Source: Polyangiaceae bacterium (GTDB lineage: Bacteria > Myxococcota_A > Polyangia > Polyangiales > Polyangiaceae). From it: DNA of 64,000 nucleotides. Where the stretch lies: assembly GCA_025937835.1 (NCBI GenBank), contig JAICQO010000003.1:1-64000 (forward strand). Direction: 5' to 3'. Of this stretch, positions 28,032-36,369 are shown piece by piece. A program made the translations under genes and the position numbers. The notes under the pieces are model-generated. The model saw only the letters and a list, made by a program, of their open reading frames with translations, made no database searches and had not been told where the DNA came from. Every line of letters starts with the position of its first letter. Position 1 is the stretch's first letter.

Positions 28032-28825
28032 TGCTTCGTGCCTCGGTTCGGAACGGCTCGACCCGGATTGAGGCCCCCGGAAACTGCGCTACGCTCCCGC
28101 GAAACGTGCAGGGTATTGCCTACCAGTTCGGAAGCTTGGACGAGTTCGCCGGTGCTCTCGATTCGAGCGGCGACGAGCAGGATTTGGCCCTGCCCTGCAA
28201 CGACGGCGTGCGAGACGGCGAGTGGTTGCTGGTGACGGTGGCCATCGGAGAAGACACGACCAGCGTCGCCGGACGAGTTCGCGATCGCGGCAGCGAGCTG
28301 CGCCTCACGTTCGAAGAGCGCGACTGGCACAGGCTGCAGCGCTTCGCGCGCGGCGAGAGCTCGCCGTCCATCCCTCCGCCGAGCCTCGGGCAACAGCCGG
28401 AGTCGGTGTGCGCGCCCGAGGGCTCGACGGCGCTCGTGATCGACGCCGACACCAAGGTTCTGGGGCTCGTGACGGCGCTGCTCGACGCGTGCGGCGTGCG
28501 CACGGAAGCCGCGCACGGCGCGGAGGAGGCGCTCGATCGCCTGCGCTCCGAGCACTTCGACCTGATCGTCGTCGAATCGTCGCTCGACGGGATGAGCGGG
28601 CTCGAGCTGTGCCGCCGCGTGCGCGCCGATCCGGTGCTGTCGAGCACGCCGCTGCTCGTGGTGTCGTCGCACGCCTCCACGCGAGACATGCAAGAGGCGC
28701 TGGCCGCGGGCGCGGACGACTTCGTGCCCAAGCCGTTCCGCGCGCTCGAGCTGCGCGCGCGCGCCGTCGGCTTGATCCGACGAGCGATCGTGTTCGGGGG
28801 CCCGGCTCCCGCCCGGCTCGAGTGA
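28031..28825 (+). CDS. PilZ-like/receiver protein with Asp-to-Glu phosphosite
   Basis: The 264-residue protein has an N-terminal domain (about 20-105) of PilZ-like beta-barrel character (the ...GEWLLVTVAI...GRVRDRGSELRLTF pattern) and a C-terminal receiver domain (about 132-255). In the receiver the acidic pocket is kept (IDAD, Asp138/Asp140), as are Ser212/213 and Lys234 (PKPF), but the phospho-accepting Asp is replaced by Glu182 (VVESSLDGMSG). This could lock the domain in an active-like state. The ATG at 28031 overlaps the previous stop by one base; a GTG at 28107 is an alternative. Assignment of the N-terminal domain is tentative. Confidence 0.72.
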   Translation: MLRASVRNGSTRIEAPGNCATLPRNVQGIAYQFGSLDEFAGALDSSGDEQDLALPCNDGVRDGEWLLVTVAIGEDTTSVAGRVRDRGSELRLTFEERDWHRLQRFARGESSPSIPPPSLGQQPESVCAPEGSTALVIDADTKVLGLVTALLDACGVRTEAAHGAEEALDRLRSEHFDLIVVESSLDGMSGLELCRRVRADPVLSSTPLLVVSSHASTRDMQEALAAGADDFVPKPFRALELRARAVGLIRRAIVFGGPAPARLE

Positions 28826-28857
28826 TCGACGTCAGCGCGAGCCGAGAGCTTTTCGTG

Positions 28858-30423
28858 TCAGTTCTCGCGGAAGGCTTCGGCGGGGCGCAGCTTCGCCGCG
28901 TGTCGCGCCGGGCCGACGGTCGCGACCAGGCACACCAGGATCGCGAACACGCCGACCCAGACGAAATCGCTGAGCCGCACGATCACCGGCAGCCGCGAGA
29001 TGAAATAGACCTTGGGATCGAGCGGCAGGCCGTAGACGAGGAGGCCCTTGCAGATCGCGAGCCCGAGCCCGAGGCCGATCACCGTGCCGACCACGCCGAT
29101 CAACGTGCCCTGGTAGACGAAGGTCCGGAGCAGCTGCCCGTCGCTCGCGCCCATCGCCTTCAGCACCGCGATTTCGCGCTTTTTGTCGATCACGATCATG
29201 ATCAGCGTCGCGATCACCGTGAAGGCCGCGACCACGATGATCAACGCCAGGACCAGGCTCATCAAGATCTGCTGGATGCGTAGGGCCGTGAACAGACCGT
29301 GGTTCAGCTCCTCCCAATCCATGGTGTGGTAGATGCCGCTCTTCAGCCTGTCCTCGATGTCGCGCGAGATCTGCCGCGCCTGATCGATGTCCGCGACCTT
29401 CATCTCGATGCCGGTCACGCTGTCGCCGGCGTCGTAGAAAATCTGAGCTTCGTACAGGTCCGTGTAGACGAGCTTCGCGTCGTACTGATCGAACCCCGCG
29501 TCGAAGATCGCGATCACGCGGAACTGCCGCGCGACCGGCGCGCGGATCGCGCCGCGCGAATACGAGAAGCCGATCGTCGGCGACGTCACCTGGATACAGC
29601 CGCCGACGCCCACGCTCAGGTTCCGCGCCAGCGTGCGGCCGATCACGATCCCCGGTAGCGCGGAGACCTTGACCGCGTCCGCGCAGGGGTCCGGGTCGAG
29701 CTCCTCGGGGATGAGGTCATCCTCGGGCAGCACGCTCTCGTAGCCACCCTCGGGGACGACGCTGCCCTCCGGCAGATATCCGGAATTTTCTGGCACCGCG
29801 CTGGCGGGCGGCGCGGCGAAAGGAGCCTTGGCCGAGTCGGCCGCGGTCGCGTCGATCAGGTCTTCGATCTCGTCCAGGACCGACTTCTCGGGCGCCTTGG
29901 CGGCGGGTTTGTCGAGCGCCAGATCGTTGAGCCGGGTGTCGAGGCCGCGGCGGCGGCGCTCGGGGGGCTTGGCGTTCCGTGCGCGCAAACCCTGCAAGCT
30001 CCCCTCGACGATGTGGCGCGGCAGATCGAGCACCTTGCCGACGCGATCGGGATCGACCCCTTTGACCAGGACGCCGGTCGCGGTGCGCTCGCCGTGCGTC
30101 ACCATCATCGGGCTGATCACGAAGGGCGCGATGCCGACGACACCCGGCATGCCCTTCAGCTGCTCCATGATCTTGCGGTACTCGCTGAAGTCGCTCGAGT
30201 ACTTGAGCACCAGCACGTGCGCGTTGACGCCCAGGACCTTCTCGCGAAACTGCGCGCGGAAGCCGCCGGTGACGCTGATCACCGTCGCGAGCGCCGCGAC
30301 ACCGAGCGCAACACCCAGGATCGCGAACAAGGTCCCGACCGAAACGAACGCGCGCTTCTTGGAGCGCATGTAACGAAGCGCGAGCTCGAGCGGGAACTCC
30401 ATTTGGGGGCTCGGGTTTACCAT
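28858..30423 (-). CDS. LolC/LolE-type ABC transporter permease with long periplasmic insert
   Basis: This 521-residue permease is of the lipoprotein-releasing (LolCDE) family. It has one N-terminal helix (about 26-52) after the LALRYMRSKKRAF motif, a large periplasmic domain, and three C-terminal helices (about 395-425, 440-470, 488-510) of the FtsX type, with the EIAVLKAMGASDGQLLRTF coupling region. It is about 110 residues longer than usual, due to an Arg/Pro/Asp/Glu-rich insert at about 145-255. It stands alone: no lolD ATPase lies beside it, so the ATPase must be encoded elsewhere. Start at 30423, with an ATG at 30402 as an alternative. Confidence 0.87.
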   Translation of the reverse strand: MVNPSPQMEFPLELALRYMRSKKRAFVSVGTLFAILGVALGVAALATVISVTGGFRAQFREKVLGVNAHVLVLKYSSDFSEYRKIMEQLKGMPGVVGIAPFVISPMMVTHGERTATGVLVKGVDPDRVGKVLDLPRHIVEGSLQGLRARNAKPPERRRRGLDTRLNDLALDKPAAKAPEKSVLDEIEDLIDATAADSAKAPFAAPPASAVPENSGYLPEGSVVPEGGYESVLPEDDLIPEELDPDPCADAVKVSALPGIVIGRTLARNLSVGVGGCIQVTSPTIGFSYSRGAIRAPVARQFRVIAIFDAGFDQYDAKLVYTDLYEAQIFYDAGDSVTGIEMKVADIDQARQISRDIEDRLKSGIYHTMDWEELNHGLFTALRIQQILMSLVLALIIVVAAFTVIATLIMIVIDKKREIAVLKAMGASDGQLLRTFVYQGTLIGVVGTVIGLGLGLAICKGLLVYGLPLDPKVYFISRLPVIVRLSDFVWVGVFAILVCLVATVGPARHAAKLRPAEAFREN

Positions 30424-30575
30424 CGTCGCCGCCCCGTGCGCCCGGCCGTTGGACCGGGACGGGCACGATGCCGAACCGGCTTCCGCGCGACACGCGCTCC
30501 CAGCCGGACAATTTCGGGAATTCTCGGCCGGCCCGCGCCCGAACTACGCGTTAGATTGCGGCGGTCGAAACCGCC

Positions 30576-31970
30576 GTGACCGTCTCCACCGAACGCCTCG
30601 CCCGCGCCATCCCGCGCGACATCCACAAGCTGTGCCAGCGCCTGAACGAGGCCGGCTTCCGCGGTTGGGCGGTGGGCGGCTCGGTGCGCGACGAGCTCTT
30701 GCGCGACCTGTCCGCGGCGCCGCCCGCCGACGCCGACTGGGACGTCGCGACCAGCGCCAAGCCGGAGCAGGTGATGGCGCTGTTCCCGCGCGTGATCCCG
30801 ACCGGCATCGAGCACGGCACGGTGACGGTGATGCTCGGCAAGAATGGCTACGAGGTAACAACCCTGAGGGGTGAAACAGGCTACAGCGACGGCCGCCGCC
30901 CCGACAGCGTGTACTTCGTGGACGACATCGTGGCCGATCTCGCGCGCCGCGATTTCACGATCAACGCCATCGCCTACGACGTGCTCGACGATCGACTGAT
31001 CGATCCCTTCGACGGCCTGTCCGATCTGAAAGCGCGGACCCTGCGAGCCGTGGGCGAGCCGGCCGAGCGCTTCCGGGAAGACGGCCTGCGCGTGCTGCGC
31101 GCAGCTCGCTTCGTGGCAACCCTCGAGGTGGAGCTCGATCCGGCGACCGCGCGCGCGATAGAGCCGTCGCTCGCGAGCTACCGCCAGGTCAGCGCAGAGC
31201 GCATCCGCGACGAGTGGCTGAAGGCGATGAAGGCCCGCGCGCCCAGCCGCGCCTTCGAGGTGATGCGCGAGCACGGCCTGCTCGCGATCACCGCTCCCGA
31301 GCTGCTCGAGTCGGTCGGCGTCGAACAGAACCGCCACCATCGCTACGACGTCTGGACCCACGCGCTGAAATGCCTCGACGGCTGCCCGCGCGTGCCGACC
31401 CTGCGCGTGGCCGGGCTGATCCACGACATCGGCAAGCCGAGGACCCGCGCCTTCAGCGACAAGACCCAGGACTACACTTTCTACCAACACGAGCGCGTGG
31501 GCGCCGAGATGGCAGACCCGCTGCTCGCGCGGCTGCGCTTTTCGAACGCGGACCGCGGGCGGATAGTCGCGCTCGTGCGGCACCACCTGCTCTGCTACGA
31601 CGGGACCTGGAGCGACGCGGCGGTGCGGCGCTGGCTTCGTCGCGTCACCCCCGAGCTCACCGAGGATCTGTACCAGCTCGGCGAAGCGGACGTGCTGGCC
31701 AAGGGCCGCGACGCGAGCGACGACCTGGCGCAGATCGCCGCCTTGCGCGAGCACGTCGCGCGGGTCGTCGCAGCCGGGGCAGCGCTCAGCTTGCAGGATC
31801 TGCAGGTGAATGGCCGCGACCTGTCGAGCGAGCTCGGCCTGCGTCCCGGGCCACGCTTCGGCGAGATCCTGCGGGCGCTGCTCGACGAGGTGGTCGAGGA
31901 TCCTTCGCGCAACACCCGCGAGCATTTGCTCGCTCGCGCCGCCGAGCTCGCGGCGGCCGCCGAGCGATGA
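30576..31970 (+). CDS. cca: CCA tRNA nucleotidyltransferase with HD domain
   Basis: This is a class II tRNA nucleotidyltransferase or poly(A) polymerase, 464 aa, which adds or repairs the 3' CCA of tRNA. Head-domain motifs: GWAVGGSVRDELL at 30-42 and metal-binding DADWD with Asp54/Asp56, then RRDFTINAIAYD, DPFDGLSDL and ERFREDGLRVLRAARF. An HD domain (HDIGKPRTRAF, His283/Asp284) follows, as in enzymes with extra phosphohydrolase activity. GTG start at 30576. The stop overlaps the M28 peptidase gene. Confidence 0.93.
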   Translation: MTVSTERLARAIPRDIHKLCQRLNEAGFRGWAVGGSVRDELLRDLSAAPPADADWDVATSAKPEQVMALFPRVIPTGIEHGTVTVMLGKNGYEVTTLRGETGYSDGRRPDSVYFVDDIVADLARRDFTINAIAYDVLDDRLIDPFDGLSDLKARTLRAVGEPAERFREDGLRVLRAARFVATLEVELDPATARAIEPSLASYRQVSAERIRDEWLKAMKARAPSRAFEVMREHGLLAITAPELLESVGVEQNRHHRYDVWTHALKCLDGCPRVPTLRVAGLIHDIGKPRTRAFSDKTQDYTFYQHERVGAEMADPLLARLRFSNADRGRIVALVRHHLLCYDGTWSDAAVRRWLRRVTPELTEDLYQLGEADVLAKGRDASDDLAQIAALREHVARVVAAGAALSLQDLQVNGRDLSSELGLRPGPRFGEILRALLDEVVEDPSRNTREHLLARAAELAAAAER

Positions 31971-34219
31971 CGCCGCGCTTCGCCTGGATCGCGCTGCTGG
32001 TGTTCCTGGCAGTGACGATCGCCGGGGTGCTCGTCAATCGCCCGACGCGCGTGCTCGGCGCGGGCGCTCCGCCCGAGGAGTTTTCGGCCGGCCGCGCCGT
32101 CTCGACGCTGACACGCCTGCTCGGCGATCAGCGCGCGCATCCGACGGGCAGCGCCGCAAACCTCGAGGTCCGTGCCCGGCTCGAGGGCGAGCTCCAGCGT
32201 TTGGGCCTCGAGCCGCGCGTCTTCAGGGGCGTGAGCTGCGGCAAGTACGCGCTGTGCGCGGAGGTCGAGAACGTCGTCGCCGAAATCCCTGGTCGGATCC
32301 GCGCTCCGGCGATCGGCCTGGCGGCTCACTACGACTCCGTTGCGGCCGGGCCTGCCGCGGCCGACGACGGCGCGGGCGTCGCCGCGCTGCTCGAGATCGC
32401 GCGCGCTCTCCACCACGGGCCCGCGCTCGAGCGCTCGCTGTGGCTGATCTTCACGGACGGCGAGGAGATGGGCCTGCTCGGCGCGCAGGCGCTCGCGAAA
32501 GAGCGCGAGCTGCTCCGTAAAATCGGCCTGATCGTCAACGTCGAAGCGCGCGGCGTGCGCGGACCGAGCCTGATGTTCGAGACCAGCTCGCCGAACGACG
32601 CGCTGATCTCGCGCTTCGCCGCGAGCGCCGTACGGCCCGTCACGAGCTCCGCGTTCTACGCCGTCTACAAGAGGCTGCCGAACGACACCGACCTGTCCGT
32701 GTTCCGCCGCGCCGGGTTGCCGGGCATCAACTTCGCCTTCCTCGGCGGCACGGCCCACTACCACACGCCGCAAGACGACCTCGCGCACCTGTCGCACGCG
32801 AGCCTCCAGCATCAGGGCGAGCAGGCCCTGTCTTTGGTTCGAGAGCTACTCGAGCACGGCGTGCCCGAGAGCCGGCACGACGCCGTGTTCTTCGACGTGC
32901 TGTCGCTGGGGGTCGTCCATACGTCCGTACCCCTGTTTCGCGCCGCAGCGCTGCTGCTGGTGCTGGCAGGCGGATTTTTGCTTTGGCGCGCGCTCGGACG
33001 GGACGGCGCCCAGGTCCGGCCCGGCGCGCGCTGGGCAGCGGCGAGCGCGGGGGCCGGAGTGTTGCTGGCGGTCGCGGCTTCGGTGCCGCTCGATCTCGGG
33101 CTGCGAGCTCGCGGTAGCCTCGAGCAGCCGTGGCCGGCGAACGGGCCGTGGATCACCGCGGCCGCGGCGTCGGTTACGCTGTTTGCGCTTGCCGTGATGG
33201 CTCGCGTTTGGAGGCGGAGGTACGACGCCCGCGGCGCGTTCCTCGGCGTGTGGGGGAGCTTGCTGGCGCTCACGCTGCTGGTCGCAGCCGCGATGCCGGA
33301 GGCGGCCTACCTCTTCGCCGTGCCCGCGCTGGCAGCGACGGTGTTCGGCGCGCTGCTCCCGACCGCGTACGGCGCTCGAGCCCTCCCCTGGGCGGTGCTC
33401 GGCACGGCCGTCGCGAATGCCGTGATCTGGGCGCCGATCGCGGGGCTCTCCTACGACGCACTCGGAGTCGCGATTCCGTCGTTGTGGGCGGCGCTCACGG
33501 CGTTGCTGTGCTTTCCGCTGCTGCCGCTGGCGACGCTGTTCGACGACGGAGCTCGGCCCAAACAGCTGTACGCGCTCGGGGCGGCCGGGCTGATCGCGAC
33601 GCTTTTCGCCGTGGCCACGCCGGCGCGCTCTGCCGAGAACCCGGCGCGCGTGAACCTGGGACACCACACCGATCTGGACACGGGCAAGTCGCGCTGGCTG
33701 CTCGAAGCCACGAGTGTTCCTCCCGAGCTCGCCGCCGCCATCCCGTTCGTCCCGAACTCGGCCGACGACTACCCCTGGTACGGAGCGTTCCTGGTCGCCA
33801 AATTCCAGGCCCCGGCCCCGCCCCATCCGCGTCCGGCGCCCGAGCTCGGGTTGGACGCGGAGTCGAGCGGCAGCGACGGCCGCCGACTGGAGCTCTCCTT
33901 CACGGCAGGCGATCCGGACGCGCTCGCCGTGTCTCTGGGGTTCCCGGTGTCGGCGCGGGTGCGTGTGAGCGTCGACGGCGAGCCCGCGGCGTTGCTCGAT
34001 GTCGGCAGCCGCAGCGTGCTCGGCGTGGTCTCGCCCGGAAGGCGGCGAGTTCGGCTGTCCGTGCTCACGGCGGACCGCTCCCCGTTGAAGATCCGCATCG
34101 CCGAGATCGCCTCCGGGCTGCCGCCGAGCGCGAAGCCCTACGCGGCGCTTCGCGACGGGCTGTCGACCGCGTCGCAGACCGGCGACATCCTGGCCGTGAG
34201 CCGCGATCTCAGCTTCTGA
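31967..34219 (+). CDS. Polytopic membrane M28-family metallopeptidase
   Basis: This 750-residue protein has an N-terminal anchor helix (about 6-24), an M28 aminopeptidase-like domain (about 45-300) and then eight or so membrane helices (about 320-550), ending in an extracytoplasmic beta-rich domain (about 560-750). Zinc-ligand candidates are His121 in AAHYDS, the Asp in ADDGAG, Glu166/Glu167 in DGEEMGLLG, a Glu in VNVEARG and His266 in HYHTPQDDL. The catalytic domain lies outside the membrane. The layout resembles eukaryotic ERMP1/Fxna-like and bacterial membrane M28 peptidases. The start overlaps the cca stop; the stop abuts the next convergent stop exactly. Confidence 0.87.
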   Translation: MTPRFAWIALLVFLAVTIAGVLVNRPTRVLGAGAPPEEFSAGRAVSTLTRLLGDQRAHPTGSAANLEVRARLEGELQRLGLEPRVFRGVSCGKYALCAEVENVVAEIPGRIRAPAIGLAAHYDSVAAGPAAADDGAGVAALLEIARALHHGPALERSLWLIFTDGEEMGLLGAQALAKERELLRKIGLIVNVEARGVRGPSLMFETSSPNDALISRFAASAVRPVTSSAFYAVYKRLPNDTDLSVFRRAGLPGINFAFLGGTAHYHTPQDDLAHLSHASLQHQGEQALSLVRELLEHGVPESRHDAVFFDVLSLGVVHTSVPLFRAAALLLVLAGGFLLWRALGRDGAQVRPGARWAAASAGAGVLLAVAASVPLDLGLRARGSLEQPWPANGPWITAAAASVTLFALAVMARVWRRRYDARGAFLGVWGSLLALTLLVAAAMPEAAYLFAVPALAATVFGALLPTAYGARALPWAVLGTAVANAVIWAPIAGLSYDALGVAIPSLWAALTALLCFPLLPLATLFDDGARPKQLYALGAAGLIATLFAVATPARSAENPARVNLGHHTDLDTGKSRWLLEATSVPPELAAAIPFVPNSADDYPWYGAFLVAKFQAPAPPHPRPAPELGLDAESSGSDGRRLELSFTAGDPDALAVSLGFPVSARVRVSVDGEPAALLDVGSRSVLGVVSPGRRRVRLSVLTADRSPLKIRIAEIASGLPPSAKPYAALRDGLSTASQTGDILAVSRDLSF

Positions 34220-34534
34220 TCACAGCGCCGGCAGCTCGGAGCGGCAGCTCCAACAGGTCTCGAAGTTCGGAGGGTTTTCGGCCTTGCAGCGCGGACACGG
34301 TCGATCTTCCCCCACCACCTCTTCGCGAAGCAGCGCGTCGAACTCGAGGCTGATCGCGCGCGCTTGCTCGAAATCCTTCGGCTCGAGCACGCACACTTCG
34401 GGCGGCACGATCGCGAGCAGCTCCGTGCCCTGCAGATCCGCGTTGCGCACGAAGGTATCGATGCCCTGGCGCTCGAGGTGCTCGACCAGCATCTGCGCCT
34501 CGGTCAGGTTCTTGGCTCGATACACCGGGATCAT
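34220..34534 (-). CDS. DUF2007-like protein with C-terminal zinc ribbon
   Basis: This small protein of 104 aa has a DUF2007-like (putative signal-transducing) fold: it starts with VYRAKNLTEAQMLVEHLERQ, a pattern typical of that domain. A zinc ribbon CPRCKAENPPNFETCWSC (CxxC...CxxC) is at the C-terminus. The ATG at 34534 is preferred over one seven codons upstream because the domain begins there. Its stop abuts the stop of the convergent M28 peptidase gene (TGATCA junction). Function unknown. Confidence 0.78.
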   Translation of the reverse strand: MIPVYRAKNLTEAQMLVEHLERQGIDTFVRNADLQGTELLAIVPPEVCVLEPKDFEQARAISLEFDALLREEVVGEDRPCPRCKAENPPNFETCWSCRSELPAL

Positions 34535-34571
34535 CGCTGCCGGGGACGATACCACGCTCGGCGCGGGCGAA

Positions 34572-34600
34572 CGCGGGGAACGGAGACACCGCTCCCCGCG
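34572..34600 (-). terminator. GC-rich hairpin downstream of the di-heme cytochrome gene
   Basis: CGCGGGGA (34572-34579) pairs with TCCCCGCG (34593-34600), with an inner CGG/CCG extension and a five-base loop. It begins 12 bp after the stop of the cytochrome gene on the minus strand. There is no T-run, so it may be a factor-assisted terminator or an mRNA 3'-end stabiliser. Confidence 0.5.
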
Positions 34601-34612
34601 CCGCGCGCAGGC

Positions 34613-36076
34613 TCACAACGTGTAGAGGAACGCGAGCAGATCGCTCTTCTCTTGCGTCGAGAGGCGCGTCTCGAGGACCAGGTTGAAGAACTCGATCGTG
34701 TCCTCGAGCGTGAGCAAACGGCCGTCGTGGAAGTACGGCGGCGAGTCCTTGATGCCTCGGAGCGGGAAGGTCTTGATCGGCCCGTCCGCGCTCGCCATGA
34801 TCCCGTTGATCAGCTGGGGCTCGTAGAAACGTTCGACCTCGAGATCGTGCATCGTGAGGTCGGTGTAGTACGGCGGCTCGTGGCACTCCGAGCAGCGAGC
34901 GGCGCCGAAGAACAGCTCCTGTCCCCGGAGCTCGGCTGCGGTGGCCTTCTCGGGGTCGAGCTTGCCGTCGATCCCGAGCTTGGGCGCAGGCGGGAAGTCG
35001 AGCAGCTTCTGGAACTCCGCCATCACGTGCACCTGGGAGCCGCGCTCCAGCGGGTTGATTCCTTTCTTGGTCGCGAGCACCGGGTCTCCGTCGAAATAGG
35101 CGGCTCGCTGCTCGAACTCCGTGAAGTCCTCGACGCTCATCAGAGCGCGCTGCGAACCGAATAGGCGCTGGATGTTGACCCCGCGTAACGACGGCGTATC
35201 GATCCGGTGCCGGAACTCTTGCGGGCGGATATCACCGACCAGGTGCGTGCCGGCGTTGGTATGTCCGTTGGCGTGGCAGTCGAAGCACGAGACGCCGAGG
35301 CTCGGCCGCTCCGAGCGCCGGTCGTCGATCAGGTTGAACTGCTGCTGGGCGAACGGCGTCACCAGCAGGCGCAGGCCGTCGAGCTGCTTCGGGTTCAGGA
35401 TGCACTTGAACAGCTCGTAGAAGTTGTCCTGCGTCACGAGCTGCCCTTGAGAGACGTCTCCGAGATCTTTCCTCGTCGTGAGAAAGATCGGCGCGGGGAA
35501 CTCGGGCAGGAAATGGTCCGGCAGGTCGAACTCGAGATCGAAGCGGTTCAGGTCGCGCCCCGTCTGGGCGAGCACTTCCTCGATGTGGAAGTGCGGGAAC
35601 AACATGCCGCCTTCGGGCTGCTTGGGGTGCGGGAGGGGTAAAAATCCCAGCGGGAAAAGCCCCTCCTCCCGGATCTGCTCGGGATCGGTGATGGACAAGA
35701 GATCCCAGCTCGCGCCATCGGGCAGGCGTACGCGAACACCTCGTTGCACGGGCTTGCCGCGCGTCATCGTCACGTCCGAAGGATCGTCGGAGAGGTCGTA
35801 GCGTGCCTCGAGCAGCGCCAGCTGGCGCTCCATCGCTATTGGCTTCTCTTCGATCTTGGCGGCCATCAGCGCGTCGAAGTCGACGTGTTGATCACCGCCG
35901 CCGTTCATGTCGCCACAACTTGCGGCGGGTGGCGGAGAATTGGGCGGAGAATCCGGGTACGGGTTCTCCGGTGACGTGACCTCTCCCGTGAGCGGTTGGT
36001 CGCTCGTTCCGCCCGGTTCCTGGTTCTGACATCCGAGCGCAGCGCACACGCTCGCGATCGTGACGAACTTTCGCAT
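34613..36076 (-). CDS. Di-heme cytochrome c peroxidase-like lipoprotein
   Basis: This is a 487-residue extracytoplasmic protein with a lipoprotein signal (AALGC, Cys16) and a Pro/Asn-rich linker to about residue 60. Two covalent haem sites are visible, CFDCH at 264-268 and CSECH at 395-399, in the order and spacing of the MauG/CcpA di-heme peroxidase family, with FPLRGIKDSPPYFHDGRLLTLEDTIEFFN near the C-terminus, also family-typical. It probably reduces peroxide or oxidises a protein partner. It stands alone, with no electron-donor gene beside it, and is followed by a strong hairpin. Confidence 0.85.
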   Translation of the reverse strand: MRKFVTIASVCAALGCQNQEPGGTSDQPLTGEVTSPENPYPDSPPNSPPPAASCGDMNGGGDQHVDFDALMAAKIEEKPIAMERQLALLEARYDLSDDPSDVTMTRGKPVQRGVRVRLPDGASWDLLSITDPEQIREEGLFPLGFLPLPHPKQPEGGMLFPHFHIEEVLAQTGRDLNRFDLEFDLPDHFLPEFPAPIFLTTRKDLGDVSQGQLVTQDNFYELFKCILNPKQLDGLRLLVTPFAQQQFNLIDDRRSERPSLGVSCFDCHANGHTNAGTHLVGDIRPQEFRHRIDTPSLRGVNIQRLFGSQRALMSVEDFTEFEQRAAYFDGDPVLATKKGINPLERGSQVHVMAEFQKLLDFPPAPKLGIDGKLDPEKATAAELRGQELFFGAARCSECHEPPYYTDLTMHDLEVERFYEPQLINGIMASADGPIKTFPLRGIKDSPPYFHDGRLLTLEDTIEFFNLVLETRLSTQEKSDLLAFLYTL

Positions 36077-36307
36077 GATGACCTCCGTGTCCTTCCGGCC
36101 CCCAAGGCCGCCCTGAACGCGCGTTCGACTCCGCGCGCGCGGCGCGCCGTTGCAGCGAACATGCCGCTCGGAGATCTCGACGAACTCTCGGCGAATCGCA
36201 TCGTGCGGTCGGAGCCCCCCGCTTCACTCCCGCCCCGCCGCGATGTTTTGCTACGAAAGAGCCCCTTCGACGCGCTGCGTATCCGGCTGGGCCAACCGGC
36301 CGGCAGG

Positions 36308-36336
36308 TTGACGCACTCGGGATCCGTCGGTATCGT
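36308..36336 (+). promoter_or_regulatory. Candidate sigma-70-type promoter of the desaturase gene
   Basis: TTGACG (36308-36313) and TATCGT (36331-36336) are separated by exactly 17 bp. A start near 36343 would give a leader of about 27 bases containing AAGGA (36360-36364), five bases before the GTG at 36370. The rest of 36077-36307 shows no gene or repeat that I can support. Confidence 0.55.
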
Positions 36337-36369
36337 CCGGCCTCCGCTAGCAGGGGACCAAGGATTTCC

